Shown in pieces: positions 9,811 through 18,605 of a stretch of 35,649 nt of DNA (position 1 is its first letter; every line of letters starts with the position of its first letter). This DNA is from Chara braunii (taxonomy: Eukaryota > Streptophyta > Charophyceae > Charales > Characeae). The translations under genes and the position numbers were made by a program. The notes below the pieces were generated by a model. It was not told the origin of the DNA, made no database searches, and saw nothing but the letters and a program-made list of their open reading frames with translations. The stretch is from positions 613,174 to 648,822 of the forward strand of contig BFEA01000691.1 of NCBI GenBank assembly GCA_003427395.1, given 5' to 3'.

Positions 9811-10035
9811 ATGCTAGTCGACGGTGTTCTGAAAGACTTGTCTAAATTTGCTACAAGAGGAATATTACCTTACAGGTATGAGGCTAGTTGGGGCTATCAT
9901 TCCTGTGGCTCAACCATCTGCGTAGTGCTGACTCATTTCTTGGAGGGAGATATCTATGATATCCGCCCATATGTCATGGAAGGAGGCAGCAATGATGGTG
10001 AGAATTTTAATTGTTTATGGGAGATCGTGATCTAA
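9811..10035 (+). pseudogene. A module (A2), internal leader
   Basis: A 74-residue frame from ATG 9811: VLKDLSKFATRGILPYRYEA, then ICVVLTHFLEGDIYDIRPYV, then CLWEIVI and TAA. The DIYDIRPYV signature matches DVYDVRIYV in A3 and TIHDRRPYL in A1. The TAA falls 5 codons after the conserved Trp, the same place as the TAG of A3. The frame continues open after the TAA into B2. Unknown family; probably part of a longer pre-gag protein. Confidence 0.5.
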
Positions 10036-10038
10036 TTT

Positions 10039-10224
10039 ATGTATGATGAAAAAACAGACTTGATCAAGCAAAAGAAGAAAGTGGAATGGGGTATAATGCC
10101 AGTTACATACAAGACTGTTTCAATCCCTCATATTCCTGACAGTTATTGTGACGGGAGTAATTGGTTACCGATTATCAACATGATACTGACGTGGGAGAAG
10201 AGAACCGGTGGTCATGAGAACTAA
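10039..10224 (+). pseudogene. B module (B2), internal leader
   Basis: Same frame as A2, directly after its stop. A Lys-rich linker (DLIKQKKKVEWG), then IPHIPDSYCDGSNWLPIINM and EKR. The SNWLPII core matches TSWLDVI of B1 and DDWFVVI of B3. It ends by running out of frame where A3 begins in frame +2, consistent with a small indel at about 10.21 kb. Confidence 0.45.
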
Positions 10225-10519
10225 AGACATCTCAGCAGAGGAAGTCAGACAGAGGAGGCATAAATTTGGCAGAGGTTCAGGTCCCAGCAAAGAGAAAGTT
10301 GAGTATCTCCTAAAGTCACTAAATACATTAAGCAAGAGGGAGGTGTTCCCATATGAGGCTGTCGGATATGAGATGGTTGAGAGCGGGTGGGAACATGAGC
10401 GACTATATGTATTGACCTTCTATTTCACAGATTTGGATGTATATGATGTGAGAATCTATGTACCAAGAGAAAGAAGTGCTGATGCAGTTTATGGAAGATG
10501 CTGGGGATTAGCTGAATAG
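10214..10519 (+). pseudogene. A module (A3), internal leader
   Basis: ATG 10214. A basic lead (EEVRQRRHKFGRG), then VEYLLKSLNTLSKREVFPYE, LYVLTFYFTDLDVYDVRIYV and CWGLAE, then TAG. It aligns with A2 and A4 over about 75 residues. The TAG sits at Trp+5 and the frame stays open after it into B3, so A3-B3 may once have been one chain. Confidence 0.5.
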
Positions 10520-10702
10520 GCAGTACTAAAAGAGAAAGAGAGATTTGAAAGGGAAAATAAGAGTTTCACTAGATCAATTCAATTTACTATCTTTGAGGGA
10601 TTTCAAACTCCTCCTTTGCTGGATATAAATTTGTCAAAAGATGATTGGTTTGTTGTGATTAAGTTTGCCCAGGAAGTGAAACGAGACCAAAGAGTCAGAT
10701 GA
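10520..10702 (+). pseudogene. B module (B3), internal leader
   Basis: Continues the A3 frame after TAG: a charged, probably helical linker (LKEKERFERENKSF), then PPLLDINLSKDDWFVVIKF and AQEVKR, ending TGA at 10700. The A4 ATG (10699) overlaps this stop as ATGA. In many genes that arrangement allows re-initiation, but here it may be chance. Confidence 0.45.
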
Positions 10703-11150
10703 GTCGACGCTATGTACCTTTGAGAGAGAAACCTAAGCTTCGATTGATAAGAGGCCATAAAGGGCTGAGTAAGATTGAATCGGACAAGTTGTTGAATTCT
10801 CTTAATTCTATAACGTGTAAGGTCGTAATTCCTTATGAGATCGTGAGGTATGAAGCCATAAAGGGATCAGGGCAAGAACAGGACAGTCTGTATGTTCTTA
10901 CATGTTATTTTATTGATCTTGATGATATGATATTGGGATTTATGTGCCGAAGCAAAGATTTGATAAAAGCCGATAAGGTGCGTGTTGGCAACGAGCGTCG
11001 GATCTTGCGCATGATGAGAAAAGAAGATTAGAGCGAGAAGGAAGGAACTTCTCCTTTAGTACCTATGTCAGGCCTTTTGTTGGGATACCATCTCCACCTG
11101 TTGAGGGACTCAGATTCTCAAGAGATGATTGATATGCTATGATAAAGTTT
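10699..11150 (+). pseudogene. A-B module (A4-B4), frameshifted
   Basis: ATG 10699. LLNSLNSITCKVVIPYEIV, then LYVLTCYFIDLD in frame 1. A shift near 10925 moves the match to another frame: YDIGIYVPKQR, a charged linker (HDEKRRLEREGRNF), then the B-type RFSRDD, a TGA where B3 has Trp, and YAMIKFAWKVKR. The close parallel with A3-B3 shows direct descent by duplication, with a period of about 490 bp. Confidence 0.5.
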
Positions 11151-11434
11151 GCATGGAAAGTGAAGAGAGTCTAAGAAGAATACTCTCAGTAGCCAGAATA
11201 ACTATTGTGAGGGGTAAACTTTATGAGGTGATAGAGTGTGATAATCCTTTTGTGATCCTGAGGTATGAGACTTGTGAAAGAGGGCCTATAGTGTTTCACA
11301 GCCCACTGGTCAAATTCATGAGTACTGGTAGCCTGGACGTACGGATTTATTTACCAGCAGACCTAGAAAAGGAAGATGACTACTTGAAGCATCAGAGAGG
11401 CGCTTATACTAGTCTCATAAGAACCAAAGAGTGA
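11129..11434 (+). pseudogene. A-like module (A5)
   Basis: Frame 2, with SEESLRRILSVARITIV, NPFVILRYE and GSLDVRIYLP. It is more diverged than A2-A4 but keeps the D-V-R-I-Y-L-P signature. It ends KE-TGA, after which the frame continues open into the next segment. Confidence 0.4.
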
Positions 11435-11701
11435 CTTGAAAAATTAAAGAGAAAAGTAACCTGGGGAAAAGAAGTGAGACAATTCGAGAGGCTTCCTGAG
11501 TTCTTGATTGCTATGGGATTTCAAGGCAGGAGAGATCGGATGCCTCCGTTAGAAGCTATTGCTGAGATTGGTAGAGCAATAGAAAAAGACTCCACTGTGA
11601 TGATAAAATCCCTACTCTTTAGCACCTTTGAACACAGATTTGAGGTCCCTGATTATGCCCAACTTGAGATCTACACTTCAGATGTTGTTAATGATGATTA
11701 G
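11435..11701 (+). pseudogene. B-like segment (B5)
   Basis: Same frame as A5. LEKLKRKVTWG matches the KKVEWG linker of B2. Then LPEFLIAMGFQG, MPPLEAIAEIGRAI and VPDYAQLEIYTSD. The order is only partly like B2 and B3, so the assignment is weaker. Confidence 0.35.
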
Positions 11702-11738
11702 CAATGCCCAGTTTGACTGGACATCTTTGACTAGGGGT

Positions 11739-11993
11739 TGTGTTGGAAGGTAGAGTAGCCAAGGTAGAGGGAACTTTTCGAATCTCTGATATAAATCTTT
11801 CTAACCAAGATGAGCTTGAGTTTTTACAACCTTTCTTAGATCGCATGAGAGATTCTGCCTTGTGAATTATCACTAACCAGACTGAGATAAGCGATCTGTT
11901 AAAGGTGGTGAAAGTGGAAATTACGGAGAGAGTATCATATAACACTTTTCAGCAACGGGTCTCTCTTGCAAGAAGGATCAACAGTGGGCTGTA
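11739..11993 (+). pseudogene. Decayed module remnant before C4
   Basis: Frame with TFRISDINLSNQDELEFLQP, DRMRDSAL, a TGA, IITNQTEISDL, and SLARRINSGL before the stop. The first part recalls the tail of B1 (GVFSVDELPTLWEEF) and the end recalls C4 (VSLARRMRD). A plausible hybrid or very old copy; low confidence. Confidence 0.3.
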
Positions 11994-11997
11994 AACG

Positions 11998-12264
11998 ATG
12001 CAATTTGATTATGAGATTATAGACCTGACTCGATATTTTATGATTTGGGGCACTATAAAGGGATATGACAGAAGACTGGGTAGGGATGATGAGAGAGAGT
12101 TGATTGAAGATTACATTGCAAGGCTGAGAAGGATTGCACTGCCCTTGATCACTACCCAATCCATTATTGCTTATACCCTATATGTACAGAACTCTCAAGG
12201 AGTAGAGCAGACAAGAGAAGAAAGAAACGAGTCTGTATCCCTTGCTAGAAGAATGAGAGACTGA
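11998..12264 (+). CDS. C-like module (C4), internal leader, 88 aa
   Basis: Open frame from ATG 11998. DDERELIEDYIARLRRIALP, then SIIAYTLYVQNSQG and VSLARRMRD. IIAYTLYV matches LIEYTLYI of LTR copy C2, and the ARR end is shared. It is the last module before gag (ATG 12335). No known family; small, soluble and charged. Confidence 0.4.
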   Translation: MQFDYEIIDLTRYFMIWGTIKGYDRRLGRDDERELIEDYIARLRRIALPLITTQSIIAYTLYVQNSQGVEQTREERNESVSLARRMRD

Positions 12265-12334
12265 GGTGCAAGGAAGGAGAGGACAAGATTGACAGAGGGA
12301 GAGAAGAGGATATGTGGGAAAATCTATGGTCAAG

Positions 12335-12982
12335 ATGGCAGGGCGAGGAAGACCGACTACATCAGCAGGGACCAATGAAGAAGCCCTGGTTGGGGTTATA
12401 TGAAAATTGGTCGAGAGGGTTGATACAATCAAAGGAGGGTCAGATATTGCAAGAGCAAAGAAGCCAGATGAAAGAATTTCCTGCTTCAGAGGACCTCAGG
12501 TTAATGACTTCTTGGATGAGTATGAATTATTTGGACTCAGTTATGGCTGGACAGATAAGCAACGACTTAAGCACCTTCTATCTTACTGTGACACTGATTC
12601 GAGACTGACAGTTCATGAACTAATGGAAGGTGCTACTACCCGGGAAGAGGTAAAGGAGAGACTGAAAAAGAAATTTGAAAAAGATTCAGTTCCAACCACA
12701 ACTAAGGACTTACTTAACATCAGAAGAGTTAATTACGACACTTTCAATATTTTTCTTCAGACCTTTATCCGAACAGCAAGAAGAATTTCATATTTGGATG
12801 AAGCTCGGAGATGCCACATAGTTTTGACAAATTTTACTGACACTGAAAGGCAAGCAGTTCCTAATCAAGCTCACCATTATCCTTTCAGATGGGATGAAAT
12901 TGTTGCAATCATAAGAACTCTACCTACTGTCTCCCATAATAAATGGTCACTGGATCAGATCAGTACTTTGGTCAAGGACTGA
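12335..12982 (+). pseudogene. gag: gag, capsid part
   Basis: The structural protein of the retrotransposon particle. I choose ATG 12335 because the frame (MAGRGRPTTSAGTNEEALVG) runs straight into the capsid reading, broken only by TGA at 12401. Conserved Ty3/gypsy gag features are CFRGPQVNDFLDEYELFG, W-T-D-K-Q-R, LKHLLSYCD, and a charged helix, TTREEVKERLKKKFEKD. TGA at 12980 ends this part, and the frame stays open beyond it. Upstream lies the module array rather than a simple leader. Confidence 0.8.
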
Positions 12983-13675
12983 GAGACTGAGAATGAAATG
13001 AATATAGGAAGCAATCTGACTGCTGAGAATATTCTTCAAAAAGTGACGACTAACTTTATGCCTGCAAGGCCTGAAACGCATGGTCTGGATGACAGGGGAA
13101 AGAAAAAGGTTGAAAGTGAGGAAGATGACGACGATGATGATGACAATGAAAATCATGGTAAGAAGGGGGATTCGTCCAGAACCAAAAGGAATTGGAAGAA
13201 TGGTGACGGAGAAAACGGAGAGAAAATAAAATATGATGAGCGGCCTAATATGAGTTTTACTTGCTACTATTGTGGCGAAGGGGGACATACTACCACTTAT
13301 TGCAAGCCTCTTGAGGAGGATGTAAGGAGTAGGGTGACAAAGAAAGATGCAATGGACAATGTCTGTGATAGTTAATGGAATAAGTTGGACCCCAGACATC
13401 CGGGAGGTATGAGACTACTTGCCCTTAAACATGATGAAAAGATGAAGATTAAGAAGAAGAGAAAGACCAATGTGAATATTCATTTCCTCATTGGAGACTT
13501 GCCTAATGAGCTAGTACAAAGGGCAAGTGACCCTTATACCACGATTGAGCTGCCTCTGCAGTCCTTAACACTTACCGAGTGTGAGTCTAGTGAGGCATCA
13601 ACTAGTGAGTCTCCATTGGGAGGGAACCCTACTTCTCAGAATCCTTCTGGATTAGTAGAGTCCTCTTTTAATTAA
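12983..13675 (+). pseudogene. gag: gag, nucleocapsid part with zinc knuckle
   Basis: Continues the same frame. A strongly acidic stretch (EEDDDDDDDNE) is followed by a CCHC zinc knuckle, CYYCGEGGHTTTYC (C-x2-C-x4-H-x4-C), at 13262-13303, which in this family binds RNA. Stops at 13373 (TAA) and 13673 (TAA) interrupt it without frameshift. After the knuckle comes a Ser/Thr-rich linker toward the protease. Confidence 0.85.
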
Positions 13676-14485
13676 AAGGTTCATCTCCTAGCTAACATGA
13701 TGTCGTTCCATGGTGATCTACCCTTTGAGCTTATCATGGAACCCAGTGTCAGGGTTGGTGAAGTGAGAAACCATCAAACCCGTGTAACACCTCAAATGAT
13801 AGAAGAAAAGAAAAGAAAGAAGGTTGAGGGGTCACTTATTAACATCCTTAATGACCCTGAACTGGAACGTTCACAGGAAAAGAATGAACAGGGGAGAAAG
13901 ATAAAATTTATTCTCAAGAGTAATTTGGATGATGGGACTGTGATTTCTGATGTAATTGCTAAGATGCTGGAAGAAACGGAAGTGACACTGTCTTTCAAGG
14001 AAGCAATGACACTAACACCCAAACTAAGAGAAAAGTTGAAAAGTCTAATTGAGAAGAAGAAATTGGAAGTTAATTATTTAGGGTCAGTCTTTTTCAACCA
14101 AGTGAATAGATCACTACTAGGTTGCAAGATGAGATTTGCAACCATGAGTTGTGGACATCTTACAATTCGAATTAATCAAGTGAAGATTCTATCCTTAGTG
14201 GACTCTGGGGCAGAGATGATACTTCTTTCACGAAGAACAATGGAAGCATGTAATTTATCAATTGACACACCTGCACAAAACGTATTAAGTAATATTGCAG
14301 GGGAGCTGTTCGTGGTTGGATTTATTGATAATTTGCCTATCAGGATTGGGACAATGACTGTGGAGTTACTGGGTTTTGTGGTGCCAGATCTGGATCAAGA
14401 CTGTATATTGGGAACTTCATTCTTGCATAGGATGGAGAAAGTCCAATTTTTCAGTCATGAGGGGTCATCTTCGATCAGTCTATAG
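13676..14485 (+). pseudogene. Aspartic protease region
   Basis: Same frame as gag. A charged linker precedes the protease. The active-site reading is LSLVDSGAEMILLS (catalytic Asp codon at 14201), and the downstream strand is DCILGTSFLHR. Retroviral-type aspartic proteases work as dimers and cut the Gag-Pol chain. Both key motifs are intact. TAG at 14483 follows the domain. Confidence 0.85.
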
Positions 14486-15100
14486 GACCCCGAGACTGCT
14501 CAAAAGCAGACTTTTATGGTCAATACGAAAAATGACTTCAAGCATCAACTACCTGCTAATTCGATCAGTAGGGAAGAATCTGCTGAAAAGGTTAGGAGAC
14601 TGAAGGACGAAGGAAAACGAGAAGCAAAAGAAGAGATTTCGGTAGGAATCAATCAGGTTTCGAAAATGATAAAAGCCCTTGGTAAACTCGAGGATGAGGA
14701 CGAACAAATTGAAACCTTCAAGAAGGCCGTAGAGACTGCAAAGAGAGGAAAGATGAAATTGAGATTTGCATCGACTCACCCTTTTTTAGGAAGATAGTCA
14801 CTGGATCAAAAAGAAAATATAAGCCCAAGGGGGTGAAGAAAAACCCATAGGCAATCCTAATAGAAAATAATTATGATAAAGCATTGGAAAAGGCGAGGAA
14901 AATTATAAAGGCATTGAGAGAATCAGCAAAGTCGGAGAATACGGGTCACCAAAGAGAGATTTGACACGATGAAGATAGACTCTGATCAGTTTATCTTGCC
15001 TAAAGAGAAGGAATATATCTTCAAAATGTGTCAAGAATTCTCTGGTGCCTTCTCCTTTAATGATGAAGAGAGAGGGCGGTTGGACGTGGACATGATCAAC
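14486..15100 (+). pseudogene. Protease-RT connecting region
   Basis: Mostly the gag-pol frame. A highly charged, Lys/Glu-rich helix-prone stretch is followed by a local shift into frame 1 at about 14.75 kb (DSPFFRKIVTGS, YKPKGVKKNP) and back to frame 2 near 14.95 kb (FILPKEKEYIF, FSGAFSFNDEERGRLDVDM). The last phrase is the lead-in to RT. These are the only indels I see in gag-pol outside the nested insertion. Confidence 0.7.
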
Positions 15101-15104
15101 GATG

Positions 15105-15630
15105 GAAAAATTTTCTTGAATTTAATAATCATTCTATAGTAAAATTACAATATAATTTTAAATTTTCATTCCATCTTTAAAAATGTCATTCCAATTTTAA
15201 AAATTTTCATCTTACTCGCAAACTTTCATTCCAAGAATAGGGCATCCCTTCTTATTTGGACTACACGCTGGAAATGGAATGAAAGTCTGGATGAGTTCAT
15301 TAAATATTTTAATTGGACTGTCATTCTTAGTAAGGATTTTCAGTCACAAATAAGTTAATCCGATCTTAATTAGAAGATATTTATTGTAGTAGAATGAAAA
15401 TTTAATTAAAACATTTCATAAACTCGTTAAGCCTTTCATTCCATTTTGAACAAATAGATGTAGTTGGAAGGGAAAACTCGTATTTAAACGAGAACTTATC
15501 AAATAAAATTGAAAATTTTAGACTTTGACGGACATTGGAATGATAATTTATAAATATGAAGGACTTTTTTTTTATGGAATGTTTTTTCAACTTTTATTTT
15601 TCGTGGGAATTTTTATGTTGAAGATGGCTT
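15105..15630. mobile_element. AT-rich nested insertion splitting RT lead-in
   Basis: About 525 bp of AT-rich sequence with no coding potential lies between the RT lead-in (ends MINDGKIF) and the RT N-terminus (starts TVDHVPWNDRP). It carries at least six TTCATTCC or GGAATGAA words in both orientations, as in subterminal repeats of non-autonomous DNA transposons. GATGG borders both sides and is a possible 5-bp duplication. No clean terminal inverted repeats were found, so boundaries are approximate and the class unknown. Confidence 0.6.
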
Positions 15631-15638
15631 AGATCTGG

Positions 15639-16469
15639 ACAGTTGATCATGTTCCATGGAATGATAGACCAACCAAGTATGCCTTGAAGAAAGAGGCAAA
15701 AGTTGTAAAGTATCTTGACAAAAAGATTGCATCCAATGTTGCTGAACCGGCTGATGGGCCGTATGCTAACCACTGGTTTTGTTTCTGGAAACCAGGGGGA
15801 GGGCTAAGATGGATAGATAATCTTCAGAAACTCAATTCTGTGACGGTACGTGATGAAGGTAGTCTCCCTAACGCTGATCTCCTCGCTGAATCTTTTGCTG
15901 ATCGATGTATTTATTCTCTGGTTGACCTGTATTCTGGCTATGATCAGTTCCCTATTGATCCCACTAGCCGGCCAATGACTGTCATGCACACGCCAAGGGG
16001 GCATGTTCAGATGTGTGTGGTACCTCAGGGCTGGACTAACGGAGTGGCAGTGGTTTAAAGGGATATTATCAAAGCCATGGAGAACATTTCTCCTGAAATA
16101 ACGAGTCCCTACATTGATGATAATCTTGTAAAAGGACCCTTGGTAAGAAATGAGACTTTGGTCCCAGCGGGAGTCTGAAAGTTTGTCAGGGAACATGCTG
16201 AAGGAGTAAAGATGGTCCTAAAAAGACTTCGAAAGTATAATCTGACTGCCAGTGGACCAAAGTCCCTTCTCTTCCAACCATAAATTGTAATCTTGGGCTT
16301 CAGATGCTTCTCCAAGGCTAGGAACCCAGATCCCAAGAAGATAGATAAAATCTTGAACTGGCCTCTGACTCTCAAAAGGGTGACAGATGTTAGGAGCTTC
16401 TTGGGAGTCTGTGGATTCTAGAGGATTTTTATTCCTCATTTTGCTGTCCTTGCAGAACCTCTGAGGGAA
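15639..16469 (+). pseudogene. pol: Reverse transcriptase domain
   Basis: RNA-dependent DNA polymerase of the element. Motifs in order are GPYANHWFCFWKPGGGLRW, SLVDLYSGYDQF (first catalytic Asp codon at 15924), MHTPRGHVQM, PQGWTNGV, and the YIDD box at 16110-16121 (normally Y-x-DD). Thumb-side phrases are NLTASGPKSLL, DPKKIDKILNWP and VRSFLGVCGF. Stops are at 16056 (TAA, where Gln is usual), 16176 (TGA, Arg usual), 16281 (TAA) and 16419 (TAG, Trp usual). No frameshift. Confidence 0.9.
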
Positions 16470-17408
16470 ATGGTAAGGCAAAGAGTCAATTTAGCATGGA
16501 ATGATAAAAGACAAGCTGCAGCAGAAACGTTGCAAGAAAAACTAAGAGATGGTGGTGTAGTGCTGGGAGTGCCATATTATAATGATGATGAGGAGACAAG
16601 ACCTTTCATCATTGAGGCGGATGAAGGACCAGTAGCTCTGGGTGGAGTACTTATTCAGAAAGATGAAAATGGGAGAGAAAGACCTTTGAGATTTGAGAGC
16701 AGGACCCTCAATTCTACTGAAAGAGGCTACACCCAGTTCAAGAAAGAGCTACTGTCAATCATCCATAGCCTCAGGTGCTTCAGGCACTACGTTTTGGAAA
16801 GGAGATTCATCCTGAGGACTGATGCGTCTGCTGTGATTGGTGCCATTAAAAAACACCAACCGGTAGATCCAACAGTTAGCAGATGGATCACCTTCATTTG
16901 GACATATGATTTCAAACTGGAAAAGATCCCCACTGAGAAAAACGGGGCGGATGACTTAAGCCGGATTGAGTGGCGAGAAGAAGAAGAAGAAGATGTGAAT
17001 GAGACAATTGAAGAATCTGCTTATGTTGATAATTTTCTTAATGAAAAAGATGATGAAGATTATGAGGCACCATGCTCCTATCGGTGGAGTCTGTGGCCAG
17101 AAGAGATAGGCGGCTGGAGAGAAATCCCAAGTGCATACGTTTATAAATCAATTCTTGGGAAAGAGGAAGAAGATGAACCGAACGATTGGTATGCTAGAGT
17201 TAACGCAGCAGCAGTGGATGCTCATGAGATTAGGGAAAGTTCAGGTTCAAAGGAAGAAGAAGAGAGTGAAAAGAAGGAAGAAGGGATATTTTTCTTCTTT
17301 GAAGAGTATGATAAAAATTATCAAGAGATTGGCAGGAAGATGGAAAAGAAGCAACAAAAAGAATATTACTGTAAGGATTCAAGGAAGAAATTCAGACTGA
17401 AAAGATGA
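16470..17408 (+). pseudogene. pol: RNase H domain and acidic linker
   Basis: An uninterrupted 312-codon frame in register with RT. RNase H carboxylates are visible: Asp in IEADEGPVALGG (16620), Glu in QFKKELLSIIHSL (16746) and Asp in LRTDASAVIG (16821). The domain ends near DDLSRIEW. Then follows about 140 residues of Glu/Lys-rich linker (EEEEDVNETIEE, KEEEESEKKEEG). It degrades the RNA strand of the RNA-DNA hybrid. TGA at 17406 precedes the integrase. Confidence 0.9.
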
Positions 17409-18605
17409 CATCTCTTTGTGGATGGTAAGGGAGGCCTACCTCCATTAAGAGTGGTCTGTGGTAAAGAGAGGCAGTTAGAGATAATTGCTGCTCTACATGA
17501 AGGGGTTGCTGGTGGCCACAGGGCTGCTGAGGCAACCTACTCCAAAACTGTCAAACTCTACTTTTGGCATGACATGAGAGACATGATTTTCAGATACTGC
17601 AAATCATGTGTGTTATGTCAGAAGAGGTCTACCACAAGAATGATTGAACCCCTATTCCCTACAATTCTGGTAGAGCCAGGCAGCAGAGTGCACTTGGATC
17701 TCATTACTATACCACCAGGCAAGGGTGGAATGAGATATATATTAAACATGAGAGATAACTTCTCTGGATATGTTGAGGCAAAAACTCTGAAGAGGAAGAC
17801 GGAGGAGCAAATGGCAGACTGGATAGAAGAAGTCTATCTCAGGTATCCTTTTATCAGATAATTTGTCTCAGATAGAGGATCAGAATTTAGAAATGAGCTT
17901 GTAAGAAGAATTACACTCGGATTGTGAGTCAGAATTCGGTATGTGACTACTTATCATCCTTAAGCGAATGCACCTGTTGAAAGAGGTCACAGAACTCTAA
18001 AAGATTCATTGGCCAAGTGGTGTAAAGAAAAACTCAGCAATTGGTCAAAGGTGTTAAGAGCTGTTGTATATGCTGATAATATCACAGTCAAGAGAACCAT
18101 TGGTTATGCACCTTTTACTCTGTGGTACGACCAATATGCTACATTGCCTATTGAGAGTATTGTCAAGACATGGTCAAGTCAAGAAAGTGATAGGGATGAT
18201 TCAATTTCAGAACTCCTTCAGATCAGAATGAGGCAGATATTTGAAGTTGATCAGGCAGTGATGGATGCAGCAGAGAGAATGGCATCCAGCAGACTATCAG
18301 ATCAAATGAGATGAAACAAGAAAAGGTATATAAGAAAAGAGAAATTGAAGATTGGGGATGTTGTCCTTCTATTTGACAATTCTCTTGAGACGCAATGAAC
18401 TAAAAGGTTGGAACCCAGATGACTTACTCCCTACAGAATCACAGGGGAAGCAGAGGGCAAAATTTATGAGATATCATAAATAGATGGATCCAGGGTTCAT
18501 GACATGGTATCAGGGTCAAGACTTCATAAGTTCATCTTCAGAGACCCTGACTTGATCCCTACAATGACTCCAAAGAGAGGGAAGAAAAGTCAATCATCCA
18601 AGTAA
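17409..18605 (+). pseudogene. pol: Integrase
   Basis: Same frame as RT and RNase H. The zinc-binding part is HEGVAGGH with C-x2-C-x2-C (CKSCVLC, 17598-17618). The core has HLDLI (Asp at 17697), SDRGSEF (Asp at 17871) and PVERGH (Glu at 17979), giving the expected D,D-35-E spacing. The C-terminal part, LTPYRITGEAEGKIYEI then GSRLHKFIF, resembles a GPY/F-type end. Stops are at 17859, 17925, 17961 (HP-TAA-AN, where Gln is near invariant), 18312, 18396, 18420 and 18477. The final TAA is at 18603. No chromodomain is seen. Confidence 0.9.

Noticed and set aside
15402-15590. Minus-strand frame in the AT-rich insertion as a transposase
   Set aside because: Lys/Phe/Ile-rich by composition, 62 codons, no motif.
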